Shown one piece after another: positions 24,855-35,355 of a stretch of DNA of 64,000 nt. The notes under the pieces are model-generated. The model saw only the letters and a program-made list of their open reading frames with translations. It did no database searches and had not been told where the DNA came from. The stretch is taken from the NCBI RefSeq assembly GCF_022201045.2, contig NC_068558.1, forward strand, positions 39,265,501 through 39,329,500, written 5' to 3'. Each line of letters starts with the position of its first letter. Positions within the stretch are counted from its first letter, which is position 1. A program made the translations under genes and the position numbers. Source of the DNA: Citrus sinensis (taxonomy: Eukaryota; Streptophyta; Magnoliopsida; Sapindales; Rutaceae).

Positions 24855-25677
24855 TAAAGATGGTCAACGGGCCGGCGGATACGTGGCACGACACATGCAC
24901 GACACGTGTCTGTACAGCACGGCACGAGCACATTTCGATAGGGCACGTGGCACGGCCCAACACGCAAGTGGGCTATGTCAGGTTTAGAATTTTAGGCACG
25001 TGGACCTTAAAAGTATGGCACAATTAAAGATGAGTTAAAGCACGGCACGCAAAAAGGTGCGTAATAAGCACGCTTCATTGGTGGGCTAGCACGCGACCCG
25101 TGGGCCATCAATAGCATGTGGGCTAAAGTATTATCAAAGCAAATTTTTTTAATGAAAAGTAAATATAAAATGTTAGGATTTTGCAAATATCTTGAAATTA
25201 AATTTTAATATTTTTTATTAGCATAGGCTTTTAAAAATTAATTTAAGTCTTAGTTTAAAAAAAATATCCTAATTGTTTTATGTTTATAATTTATTAAATG
25301 AATAAATAATATCTTGATTTTAATAAATAAACTTATAAATCATTGCCATGATTTATGGAATTAAATTTATGTATTGTTATATTATAATTGGTTATTATGA
25401 AATTAAATATATAGTTGTGAAATTGTAATAAACTGATAATGAAATATTAATTATTACTTAATAAAAATTATTGTTGTTATTGTTGTTATTATTATTATAG
25501 GCTGATAGGCTTAAAAAAACACGACATGCACGTGGGTTTAAACAAAGCACGTCAGACACGTGAACTTGAAAAAACACACTAAACATGTGAAAAAAAAAGT
25601 TGGCAGATTTTTTTAGCACGGTCATGGGCCTTAGTGGGCCTTGGTTTGATGTTAGCACAGCCCGTTGGCCATCTTTA
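24855..25677. mobile_element. hAT-like element, CACG/GGCC-rich ends
   Basis: The left end TAAAGATGGTCAACGGGC and the right end (complement of GCCCGTTGGCCATCTTTA) are inverted repeats of 18 bases with one mismatch. Flanking 8-mers TTATGCAT and TCATGCAC agree at six of eight positions, so the duplication seems old. Subterminal sequence is crowded with CACGGCACG, GGCACGTGGC and CACGTG words. The AT-rich centre has no gene. The frame at 25458-25727 is an overlap with the right end and was not called. Confidence 0.65.
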
Positions 25678-25685
25678 TCATGCAC

Positions 25686-27049
25686 CTCATATCTATGATT
25701 CCACCGCCAGTCCAAATTCTTCTTCATTCTTTGCCTTTAATCTTCTTGGCCCTTGATACTCACAATTCACGCAATTCTTCTAGTGAATTCATGCACCATC
25801 GTTTGGATTCTTAGTTGATGACCCATAGGCGCGTAATTTCAAACGCAAGCTTTTCCGCCAATTATTTTATCACGGGGGCATTTCATCGAACAATTTGATT
25901 TTTCCACCAAACATCTTCTGTTTTAACCATTAGAGGTTCTTGATCAAGGCTTAATTAAACATATGCCTATGACAGAAAATTAATTGTATGATATGTCTAG
26001 CTTCGCTAAGTTAACAAGCAATACCTTCTAATCCACCATAGGTAGTTGATGGAACAATAAAATTCATTATTAATTTACAAACACCAATAATGTTGTTTAT
26101 GGTTACTTTATAGGTTGGTATTTATGTTATATTCAAGTTAAAGAGTTGTCCCTCACCTCACCTGTGGGTGATATTTCATTGAAACTCTTTAATTTATAGA
26201 CAATTACCTAACATATGTAATAAACAACAACTCATTTGTTAGTTAACAAAAAATGATGCCGACTTTCTTTACACATGTAATAAACATCATTTCATCTTAC
26301 TTGAATTCCAAATAATATTAATATGGTGAACAAAAAGAGTTTAATGGATTGATGATGTGTGAAGAAGACAATGTCCTTGAGGGTTAAGATCTAAGAGCAA
26401 AATTCAAGCATAAAGTTAAAGTTTGAAAAGCTCAAGGAATTTTTTTTTCTTTTTCTTTTTTTCAAGTTTTGCAGATTGAATAGCTCATCCAAGAAAGAAA
26501 GGACGTGATGTTAACAATTAGTCTCAAAATATCGACGGTTAAGTTTGGTGAAACAAAAGAGTCCAAGACTACTCAATAAGTTCCTTCTAGTTTTGTTATG
26601 TCCGATGATTTGTGGATTAATATAGAGGGGCTGAAACGAAAGATCCATACATTGATGTTTGAAAATGAGAATGAATAAACAAACAACTACTTTGAAAATC
26701 AAAGTGAGCAAATGAACATTTGTTAGAGTGGGCAGCTGTTAATAGATCATTGAGCTTGTGCCTAGACTCTGTTGCTTGCTGGTAAAGTTTGAAGATTTCA
26801 AATGAATCATTGATGATCTAATCCAGGCACGGGGAACAAACATCTTGCAATCGACTGAAGATTAAAAAAAAAATTAATGCGGAATATAAAAATTGCATCT
26901 AAGATAGAAATGCTTTTAGTTTCCTCCAATAAATTAAAAGTTCAAGTGAAATTTTTATTAGCAGTGTACTATCTATTAATTGCATGCATCCATAGATTAA
27001 ACGAGTACAAATGAATAAAAATACACTAATGAGAGCTCCAAGGGTAATA
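25686..27049. other. Intergenic, no gene seen
   Basis: Short frames only, none with recognisable protein features. A stray ATT/GTT microsatellite lies just before it (25468-25500), inside the previous element. Confidence 0.4.
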
Positions 27050-27299
27050 TAGTAAAATCTCGACAAATGAATGTTCGATAAATTAATAACCTCACTTAAA
27101 TAATAAATTCTTTTGGTCCCAACTTGGACCAGTGTACTAAAATAATAATTTCGCTAAATGCATAAGATAATAATCTTTTTTTCAAAACCTTTAAGGCCCA
27201 ATGAAAATATAAATTAATAATTAATCAAATATAAAAATATATTAACAATAAATGACATGTAAAATTCATATTATTAAGAATTGTTTTCTTGATAACTTA

Positions 27300-28933
27300 G
27301 GGCCCGTTTGGTAGCGTTTTTTACCCATTGTTTTCATAATACAAACGTAATATATGTTTGGTGAGATGGATTCAAAAAACAAATCACAAAATAACAAATT
27401 CAGATCCAGTGTTATAACTACAAACATGAAAACGTGTTTAACATGTTTCCTAAATACTACAAACTAAACTCAAAAAGAGATTAAGAAACAAAACCCATTC
27501 TCTTCGGCAGCAACCCTCTCCCCCCTCTCATCGTTCTCGATCTAGTCAACCCCCCCCCCCCCACGGCCATCCTCGATCTAGTCACGGCAGCAGTGCTTTC
27601 TCCTTTTCTCCCTCCAACAACATTTTCTCTGCCGCCGCTGCAACTTCGTCTCTACCGCGGCTGTCCTTTGGTGTGCCGTTCTCTCTCCGTCGTGGCCGTT
27701 GCCACAAAATACGAACGCCGGCCTGCCTAGTTCCAAATGACAGCCCAGTTCCAGGGCTGCTCACAATTGGGATCAAAGATGTCACATCTCGCACCTTACC
27801 AAAGTTGAAGCGAAAAGGATTGGAATTCCCGGAATCACCATTTGAGCTTTCATCAGATGAATTCTCATCCTTCAACTTGCCAAGCTGAAATGGAGGGAAC
27901 GGTCCAGCTTTCTTAGCAAACACACTGAATCTTGGGTTCTTGACGATGAGCCTTGAACGGGGTGTTGTATTGAGCAGAAATGAATTGGAGGAAGTAAGCG
28001 TCGGGGCCATGAATTTTGGATATACAAACAGAGGATAACAATAAGAAGGACACTCTCCTTCTTCGATGCAGTTGCAGTTAAGTGTTTTGTTGTATATACA
28101 ACAAATCTTTGGATTGCGTACAATCAAATTTGGCATTCATTGGGTTTTAATTTGCTTGGGAATCTTTGTTATGTGAGTTGCTGAACGTGTAATGTAATTT
28201 TCCTGCTAGTGCTGATGATTATTGATATTGTGGAATTTATGATTGAAAGTGGAGGAGTGGATTGGTGAGTCAATGTGAAGTTTTTTTTTTCTTTTGGCAA
28301 AGCAAATATTGTTTCTGGAAAGCAGTTAAACAACTTCTAATTCCGTGTCTAATGTGTTTTCAGAATGAGTATTCTAAAAAAAAAAATTGGCACATACTTC
28401 ACAAAAAGTTGTTCCAAGAAGATGTGTAATTGGATTTACATTTATTGCTGTGTTTGGGAGCATTGAATCAGAACCTTGGAATTGGAAATTGAAACTGCAA
28501 ATGCTATATAAAATAATTTTGCACGAGCAAGTTTCATGTTAAATTGCACTAACTCTAGTTCATACCATGCATGCTTTCAATTTATTATCAAACGTTTTTT
28601 AATTAATGTTAATTTTAAAATTTTATCATCATGTAATTTTTTAATAATAAATTTTTTTATTATTAAAAAATTATTTTATGACTACAAATATAATGTAAAT
28701 ACTTAGTAAAAACTGTTTTTGAAAAAAATATTACCAAACGCATATTTTTTGTTTTATCATTTTCAACTGTGTCTACCAAACGCATATTATTGTTTTCAAT
28801 TTTAAAATATAGGACACAGAAAATGATACCAGACGTATATTTAAATTCGAAATACAGCAATTGCAAAACACCATTTTCATTTTCATTTTTATTCTCAAAA
28901 AATACAAATTCAGAAACAATACCAAACGAGCCC
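27300..28933. mobile_element. PIF/Harbinger-type Pack element carrying a plastid-gene fragment
   Basis: The terminal inverted repeats are GGGCCCGTTTGGTA and the complement of TACCAAACGAGCCC, one mismatch in 14. TTA flanks each end (27297-27299 and 28934-28936). These are PIF/Harbinger hallmarks. There is no transposase. The cargo at 27580-28140 (minus) is derived from a pTAC16-like nuclear gene for a plastid protein. Several internal copies of ACCAAACGCAT words (about 28733-28790) repeat the terminal motif. A C15 run lies at 27549-27562. Confidence 0.7.
27582..28136 (-). pseudogene. Captured pTAC16-like gene fragment (N-terminal part)
   Basis: The open frame has 184 residues. From the ATG at 28010 it reads as a plastid-targeted N-terminus (MAPTLTSSNSFLL, many Ser/Thr), then FAKKAGPFPPFQLGK, a Ser/Asp/Asn-rich linker, and NPFRFNFGKVRDVTSLIPIV with SSPGTGLSFG. 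From memory this order is that of PTAC16, a plastid nucleoid NAD(P)-binding Rossmann protein (about 500 residues). The expected segment between LSFG and the Rossmann glycine motif is missing, and the frame jumps to RQAGVRI before ending in unrelated sequence. So it is a truncated, internally deleted copy, not a gene for a working protein. It lies inside a Harbinger-type element, which explains how it moved. The first 42 residues before the ATG at 28010 are probably parent 5' UTR. Confidence 0.65.
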
Positions 28934-29159
28934 TTACATTTCTCAATTCAACTCTTTTCCAAAATATGCATCTAAAGTTGTTTATTTTTTCTTTATTCCT
29001 AAATTAAACTCAATTTCATCCTTAATTTTTTGTAAAGAATGCACTTCATGTGACAATTTTTTTTTTCTTACAGTGGAAAGTAAGTATTTAAGGTTACTAT
29101 TGCTTGAAAAGCCTCTTTTGTGGAAACATTTAGTAAACTATAAGAGATTCCATCACTTA

Positions 29160-30419
29160 ATCATTTTCACAAGGATAATTCAAAAGATGCTCAATATACA
29201 TGGCATTTCTATAGCGTAGAGTAGAAATAGCTTCATGTAATCCATGGATGCCTTCATCTTCATAAACTCGTTGTTCGTTAGTCACACCATCATCTGATCA
29301 AATTTTATAATGTTGAAAACAATTTGCAATGGTTGTTGTCAATGTTCCAAGCTGCATGAATAAAATTGATAGCATTCAATATGTTAATTTTTTTTAGATT
29401 TGTGGCTCCTATCTTGTAGCCTTCCAAGAAGCTCGAAAAATAACGATGTTGATAATGGATTTTTAATGCTCAAATAATCCCAACATCACATGGTTGAATC
29501 TTTGAGGTTGTATTAGGAGGCAAGAAAAATAGTTCAACATTACTCAAGCCTTCAATAATCTTTGGATGGGCTGGGCAATTGTTCACTAAAAGTAGAACTT
29601 TTCTGCCATTCATTCTCTTATCAAACCAATAAACAAATTCTTCAAAAAGTAATCAAATCATCCATACTTTTTGTTAGTTCGATAATGACAATCAATATTG
29701 CTAATGTTTACATTTTTAAAGCATCTAGGTTTAGCATACTTATGAATAATCCAAGGTGGTACTTTATCAGAACCATCATTGCAACAAACAACAATAGTAA
29801 TTCTCTCCTTCTCCTTCTCCTTATTCTGTCCTTCAAATTGCTTTATAGCAAGTGAACGATAGAATGAACTTGTTTTATCCATATTGTAGATATCTTTCTA
29901 TTGAAATTGGTCTAATTTAGCTTTTATTCTTGGTAAAGTAGCTTTAATATTGTCCATAGCTACTGAACCACTTTCACCAAACCTTCAATAAGATTTAATT
30001 CCATGTCTCGTCTTAAACCGGTCGAGCCAACCACTTGAAAAGTTAAATTCTAGATTAGAGTTGCCATACATTTTCTGCAAAACCTCTTTTGCTTTAGTTT
30101 AGGTCATTTCTCGAGTCATATTCACTTTCTCTTGATATTGGAGAAATCACTCATACAATTTTTTTTCCAACTCGAGATATTTTGCTAGTTTGTGTCTTTT
30201 CACATTCTTATTCTTCATCTTATTTGACAAATATTTAGCTAACCTTTTAAGAGTATTTGATATTGTTGACTGGCTTATGAAGAGATGAAATTTTTGTTGA
30301 GCCCATTGTTGCAAATCTTTTTTACTTGAGGAGGGATGCTCATTTTTATATTCGTATAATGCTTTCCTCATTTGATCAGTCAATGTAGATTTTTTTACTC
30401 CTTTCAAATGAGAAGCCAT
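29160..30419 (-). pseudogene. pogo/Tigger transposase pseudogene
   Basis: Reading down the minus strand from the ATG at 30419: an N-terminal HTH (STLTDQMRKALYEYK, FISQSTISNTLKRL), a CENP-B-type second HTH (SGWLDRFKTRHGI), then a DDE core (MDKTSSFYRSL, NISNIDCHYRTNKK, RKVLLLVNNCPAHPK, VELFFLPPNTTSKIQPCDVGII). The frame is broken by stop codons where the family has ordinary residues: after KKLYE (TGA in place of Trp), after NMTREMT (TAA), after IKSY (TGA in place of Arg) and after LDQFQ-1 (TAG in place of Gln), plus damage near 29650. The Asp that pogo enzymes normally carry in LLLVDNCPAHP is Asn here. It is clearly inactive. This is the coding core of the enclosing element. Confidence 0.85.
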
Positions 30420-30452
30420 GATTCTAATAAATTGAGTCTAAAATTAAAAATA

Positions 30453-31221
30453 GGGAAATTATCAGTCATATACCCTTAAATGACACTAGTATCAAACGTG
30501 CTACAACACTTTTCGCTTATATCACTCGTATACCCTAAGTTGACAAAAGAGTTCTGCCGTCCACATTTCCGTTTACTACCGTTAAGAACTTAACAGAATT
30601 TGAGCAAAATGACTATTTTACCCTTTAAACTCAAAATGAGGTAAAAAAATAAATTTACCTTGAAAATTAATGTAAATTTTCAATACACAATTGTTTTTTA
30701 TTTTGTTATTAACAATACATTTTTTTAATTAAAAAAATATGAATTATTAATGGTACATATTATTAACAATTATCTATAAAAAAATATTCATCTTATACCA
30801 TAAAAATTTTTTAACAACATATTATTTACAATTATACATATTATACTATAAAAAATTCAAGTTTGAGCTTGGAGGAGTAGATCTTCAATAATTTAGGTTA
30901 AATTTTGGAGGAGTAAATTCGGTTGTAAAGTAGATTTTTTTTAGCAATTATTAACAATTATCCGATAAATGGGATGACATGTCATTTTTATCAAAATATA
31001 TCATATGACATGTCGTTTTTTACTAGGTAAATGGGATGACATGTCTTTTTTTAAAAAGACTAGATTACCATTATGATGTTAGCGCTCGCAAACGGCAGTT
31101 AACGGATTGGTGGACGACAGAAGTGTTTTGTTAACTTAGGGTATACGAGTGATACACTTGAAAAGTGTTGTAGCACGTTTGATACTGGTGTCATTTAAGG
31201 GTATATGACTAATAATTTCCC
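30453..31221. mobile_element. Mutator-type MITE with perfect 9-bp duplication
   Basis: Long inverted arms (about 30453-30600 and 31075-31221) share GGGAAATTATyAGTCATATA, CCCTTAAATGACAC, ATCAAACGTGCTACAACAC and CACTCGTATACCCTAAGTT. The target duplication TTAAAAATA is exact (30444-30452 and 31222-31230). Nine bases is the Mutator-superfamily length. The interior is AT-rich and non-coding. It landed about 30 bases upstream of the pogo transposase ATG. Confidence 0.85.
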
Positions 31222-31645
31222 TTAAAAATAATGGATTATGCATTTGTAGAGTTTGTGTTATATGTTCTATGTTTTATGTACTATGTGTAAAATAGCAACG
31301 GTATCACACAAATCTTGTGGCTATTAAAGCCAAATCTCAAGGATTATTTGTCAACCATATCCCTCCTTGATTGGGCTCACTATTCCATGATTTCTTCCCT
31401 TATCTCATGTATACAAAGCATATTCTAGACCAATTTTAGCATATTCTATGATCATAGCAATAATTATTTTTATTTGTTTCTTTTTACACACTTCTTTTAT
31501 ACATGTACTAAGAAAACTCTTCATAAATTAATAAATATTCATTTATCGATAAATTAATAAATTATTCATTTCTCGATAGATAAATAACCTTGCTAAAATA
31601 ATTTTTTTTGGGTCCCAACAATATTATTTTATAGAGGTTTTATTT

Positions 31646-33191
31646 TATGTCAATCATAAAACATTATGTGTTAAAGAAACAGGTTTTGTGATTTTGAAGT
31701 GACTTGTTCAGTCATGCTACTAACATTGTGGAAGCTTTAACAGCTCAAAAGCCCAAGAATGAGCTTTCAATAACATGAGAAGTTTATTTCCTAAAAAAAA
31801 TGAGAAGTTGGGAAAGTATCACTTATTAATGAGCTGCAACACCATACTTAGTGTGCAAAATTTAATTAAGCTCTAAGTATTGATTTTTAAATTTATATAC
31901 AAAAATTGTGATATTTGATCCCCTCATTTTATCTCATCTGCCCCCATTATGCTTAAAATTATAATAAAGGACAAAAGTTATGCTTGTATTTACATTCCAT
32001 TGATATTGAACAACCCTATACTTTTTCTAGTATATTATAAGATTCGAATCTTTAGTTTTTTGGAAATAAGATATTCCATTCATTCAAACGTGGTTGCAAT
32101 TATTGGCGAGTAGTACAACACAATATTAGAGTATTGATTTTTTATTTTATATTTCTTCTTCACACTAAAAAATTGAACTTTGGATATTTATATGTCTAAA
32201 AGAGTCTCTAACTCATATATACTTATATAACTTATTATTAACTTTTTTTAAAAAGTAATAGATGATAAATTTGCATCCTAAAAGTGTTGATACAAAACTC
32301 TAACACAAAAAGAAAAACAAAAGACAGAGAGATGATAAAGCCAATGAAAATCTAGAAATAATGGGAAAAAAAATAAAATAAAGGAAATATTAAAAAGTGG
32401 GGTTTAATGAGATAAAATGTGGGGCTGACCATCATCATTCTATATGCAATGCAATTTACAAGCCCAACATAAATAAGCCCAAGAGTGATGTTATTGGCAC
32501 CCTGCTTTCTTATCTTATAAAACCCATTTTTAAGCATGCTGCATTGAATATGCTATAGATAGCATATATTTTAATAAAACTTCATTTCAAAAATACCCTT
32601 ATCAATAATCAGTTAGCCATCAATCGCTCTTTTAAACCATAATCCTAGTTAACCACTCAGCCAATTTCCCTCATAATTATAACAAATAATGGAGTAGAGG
32701 TAGTCTACTCCCTTATTAATGTGAGTAAAGTAGATGTCTCTTAAATATTAGTGAGGATAAGATTTTACTCTCTTATTAATATGAGTAAAGTAGATGTCTC
32801 TTAAATATTAGTGAGGATAAAATTTTAGGTAGTATTTCATAAGAACTTATGTAAACTAGTCACAGTAATAGTCTGATTATAATAGTCAGTGTAAAAAAAA
32901 AGAAAAAAACATAATCTAGTTCATCTTGCTTTCATTATGCAACAAACTCTTAGAACCATTAAAATAATATTTATATTTGACCTTTTTTTTAGAAACAAAG
33001 ATATTAATTTATTTGTTTCTTTTTTCTTTTCTTTATCAAAACCAAATTCCAGCCAAGATCAAGAAAAAAATCATTAATTCAATTTTTTCCCTTGGATAAA
33101 TCCTATTAATTCTATGATTTTTTTTTTGCTATGATTCCATGAAATTAATGTAAAATTTTCAAGTAAAAAAATAAATAAACGATTAAAAGTC
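31646..33191. other. Intergenic, with one 60-bp tandem duplication
   Basis: AT-rich without gene-like frames. The only structure noted is a two-copy tandem repeat of period 60 (32706-32825), with ATGAGTAAAGTAGATGTCTC in the second copy and one base different in the first. Confidence 0.45.
32706..32825. repeat. Two-copy tandem duplication, period 60
   Basis: The two units differ at only a few positions (ACTCCCTTATTAATGTGAG against ACTCTCTTATTAATATGAG) and share TAGATGTCTCTTAAATATTA exactly. A young local duplication, with no coding meaning seen. Confidence 0.85.
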
Positions 33192-33194
33192 TAA

Positions 33195-34333
33195 GGCTTC
33201 GTTTGGTATAAGTTATTAAATAGTGCTTTTGGACAAAAAGTCATTGGGTGTTTGATTGTCAATTAAAAAAGCTATTTTGAACCATTAAACTGTTTGGTTG
33301 TGTAAAACTAAAAGTGCTTTTGTGTAATTAAATTACAAAAAAGAATATGTATTCATAATGATATAACATGTAACAAAATGCATCCAAGCTATCAATTAAT
33401 AAGGAAAAAAAAGTTCAATCATTTATTCAATTTTCAAAATTTAAAATTGCATCATTGATATATTCTCCCAAATAAATAATATTATCCAAATTAAAATGAT
33501 AATCAATAATATAACTGAAATGTTAACGGAACTTGAGAAGTGTCGCAATTTGATCATGTTCTCGGTCCATTTCACGTACGTTGAATGAACTTGTACTTTG
33601 TTCTTCATTGTTCTCTTCCCTTTGATTCTCACTTTCACTTGTTGGAAGCAATTCGTCATCATTATCAAAAGGTTGAAATTCTTGGTCATTATCTACATAT
33701 TTTCTTATAAAATTGTGAAGAACCATTGAAGTGATCATAATTTTCACTTGCTTACTAAAAGGGAAATTAGGTATTTGTCGCAAAATTTATTTTTCCAAAC
33801 ACTAAAAGTCCTCTCAATTGTGCATCTCTAGGAAGGTTTGAATAATATAATAAAGACAAAGACGAAAAAGTAGCAGAAAGTATTACCTGGCATGCTCCTC
33901 ACCAAAAGCGTTGGCTATGACTATGATTACTCTCTCAAGCGTTGGGTATGTGCAGGGTTTTGCAAAATTAAAGTGTTGGCTATTAAGAGAGAGAGAGAGA
34001 GAGAAAAAAAAAAAAGTGAAGTGGCGGCAGCAATACATTTATATGGCGGCAAAAAATTTTTGTTGGGTGGGTTTTATGCAAAATAGGGTATTATGTAATT
34101 AATGAAATATTTTAAGGATGTTTTTTTTTATATTACATATTTTTTAGAAAAGCTCTCCAACCTCTACTCCCAAAAGCTCAAATTTTAGAGTTTTACTAAT
34201 AGAGGTAAATTAGTTTAATTAAGCTAAAAAAATTTTATTAAAAAATAACCAAACACTATAAAAAATTTTAAAAAGTGTTTATAGGATTAAATAAGCAATT
34301 ATGACCATTAGATAAGTTATACTAAACATGTAC
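33195..34333 (-). mobile_element. PIF/Harbinger element relic
   Basis: The left end GGCTTCGTTTGGTATAAGTT and the complement of the right end (AACTTATACTAAACATGTAC, read inverted) are diverged inverted repeats. TAA flanks both sides (33192-33194 and 34334-34336). Inside, on the minus strand, is the 3' part of a Harbinger transposase. A GA microsatellite lies at about 33985-34004. The 3-bp TAA duplication plus transposase homology makes the assignment firm. Confidence 0.7.
33523..33850 (-). pseudogene. Harbinger (HARBI1-like) transposase C-terminal fragment
   Basis: The frame contains IPNFPFSKQVKIMITSMVLHNFIRKY followed by an acidic tail and REMDREHDQIATLL, the C-terminal end of plant Harbinger nuclease-type transposases (DDE_Tnp_4), where ALHNYIR-like words are typical. 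Upstream on the same strand an ERTFSVWKNKF segment fits the preceding part of the family but lies in another frame, so at least one frameshift separates them. The rest of the catalytic domain is missing. A dead fragment. Confidence 0.75.
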
Positions 34334-34336
34334 TAA

Positions 34337-35355
34337 GTTGTCAGTGGCAAATAATTAAGGATCTTAGTTGCAATGAGGGTGTGAGATAGTGTGAGAGAGA
34401 ATATCACTTGCCCAGTAATTTCAAAGGAAATAAATTTTTAATTTTTAAAAAATAATTAAAGGGGTTTTATAAACTTAAAAATAGGGTGCGGTAGCTCTAC
34501 TCGAAGCCGAACATGGATAAACCCAAATAAAGACCAACATAGAAAATCATCTCCCCAACCCAATGAGGTTAATTTGCAAGAGCACAAGGCTTATCAATTA
34601 GCCACAGTCCCCAATCCTAATCGAAGTTTACGACCAATTTTCTGTTATGTTAGTGATATATGTTTTTGTGATACAAGATGTTTGATGAAAGTTTGCTAGT
34701 GGCTATGAACTTGAGAATTTAGATTCTGGTATGTTGGCTTTGTTGTTCCATTTCTTGTTTTGCATGTAGAAATGAAAATCAATTATGCATCAAACTGTGT
34801 TCATTATGTTTCTGCGATACTTTTGCTTGTGATCTGTCACACACCTGCTGATTCACTGTTGCCTGATCATAGTGCAAATTTGAGTAAAACAAGCAACTAT
34901 AAGCGTCCCATACATCTAGCTTCTTGATAAGATTGCAACTACTGAATTTGATATTAGCAGTAAACCAAAACATCAGTGTGTAAGTTGCGCAATTTCTAAT
35001 ACATTTCAGCTTCTGGTCTTGCCCAAGTTTTGTCTGATTACGATCATCCATTCAAAGCAAACAATTACCAGGGGGGGAAAAAAGAACAGGTAAAAAGAAA
35101 GGCCTTGATGCAAGCAGCAAGAATGGACATTTGATGATGAAGCAAGCATTTTCAACCATAAGAGATGCACTCAACGAGAAACTGTTTCTATTTCTTTCCT
35201 GGTAAGGAAACATACCCAACACTATTCTACACCAACTAATTCCAATACTTAAAGATTCTTCAAATGATAATATTCACTCTCTTTATGAAGATATTTACAT
35301 AGCATTTAAAATACCAAAGTATTGATTGATCTTCAGCACCAAGAGCTGCAAGTTC
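34337..35355. other. Intergenic / downstream of the BPA1-like gene
   Basis: No convincing gene. A minus-strand frame at 34779-35051 has no family resemblance I can name. The right part (about 35100-35355) is probably 3' UTR of the BPA1-like gene. Confidence 0.4.

Larger units (their letters stand above)
27050..31645 (-). mobile_element. pogo/Tigger-type (Tc1/mariner superfamily) element, dead and nested
   Basis: The transposase relic reads on the minus strand. Candidate ends are AGTAAAATCTCGACAAATGAA (about 27051) and, on the complement near 31645, ATAAAACCTCTATAAAATAAT. Both resemble the AGTAAAACCTCTATAAATTAAT-like ends of plant pogo/Emigrant-Lemi elements. Both sides also share GTTGGGACC/GGTCCCAAC and ATAAATTAATAA words. 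Two younger elements sit inside: a Harbinger-type element (27300-28933) and a Mutator-type MITE (30453-31221). The ends are diverged, so the exact boundaries are approximate. Confidence 0.6.

Noticed and set aside
27673..27888. Plus-strand frame at 27673-27888 as a gene
   Set aside because: It is the antisense of the pTAC16-like frame and has no family resemblance.
27300..28933. Assignment of this element to hAT because of its GTTTGGTA ends
   Set aside because: No 8-bp duplication is present, whereas TTA flanks both ends exactly as in PIF/Harbinger.
34779..35051. Minus-strand 90-codon frame
   Set aside because: No recognisable motif. It lies in the downstream region of the BPA1-like gene, so it may be a chance frame.
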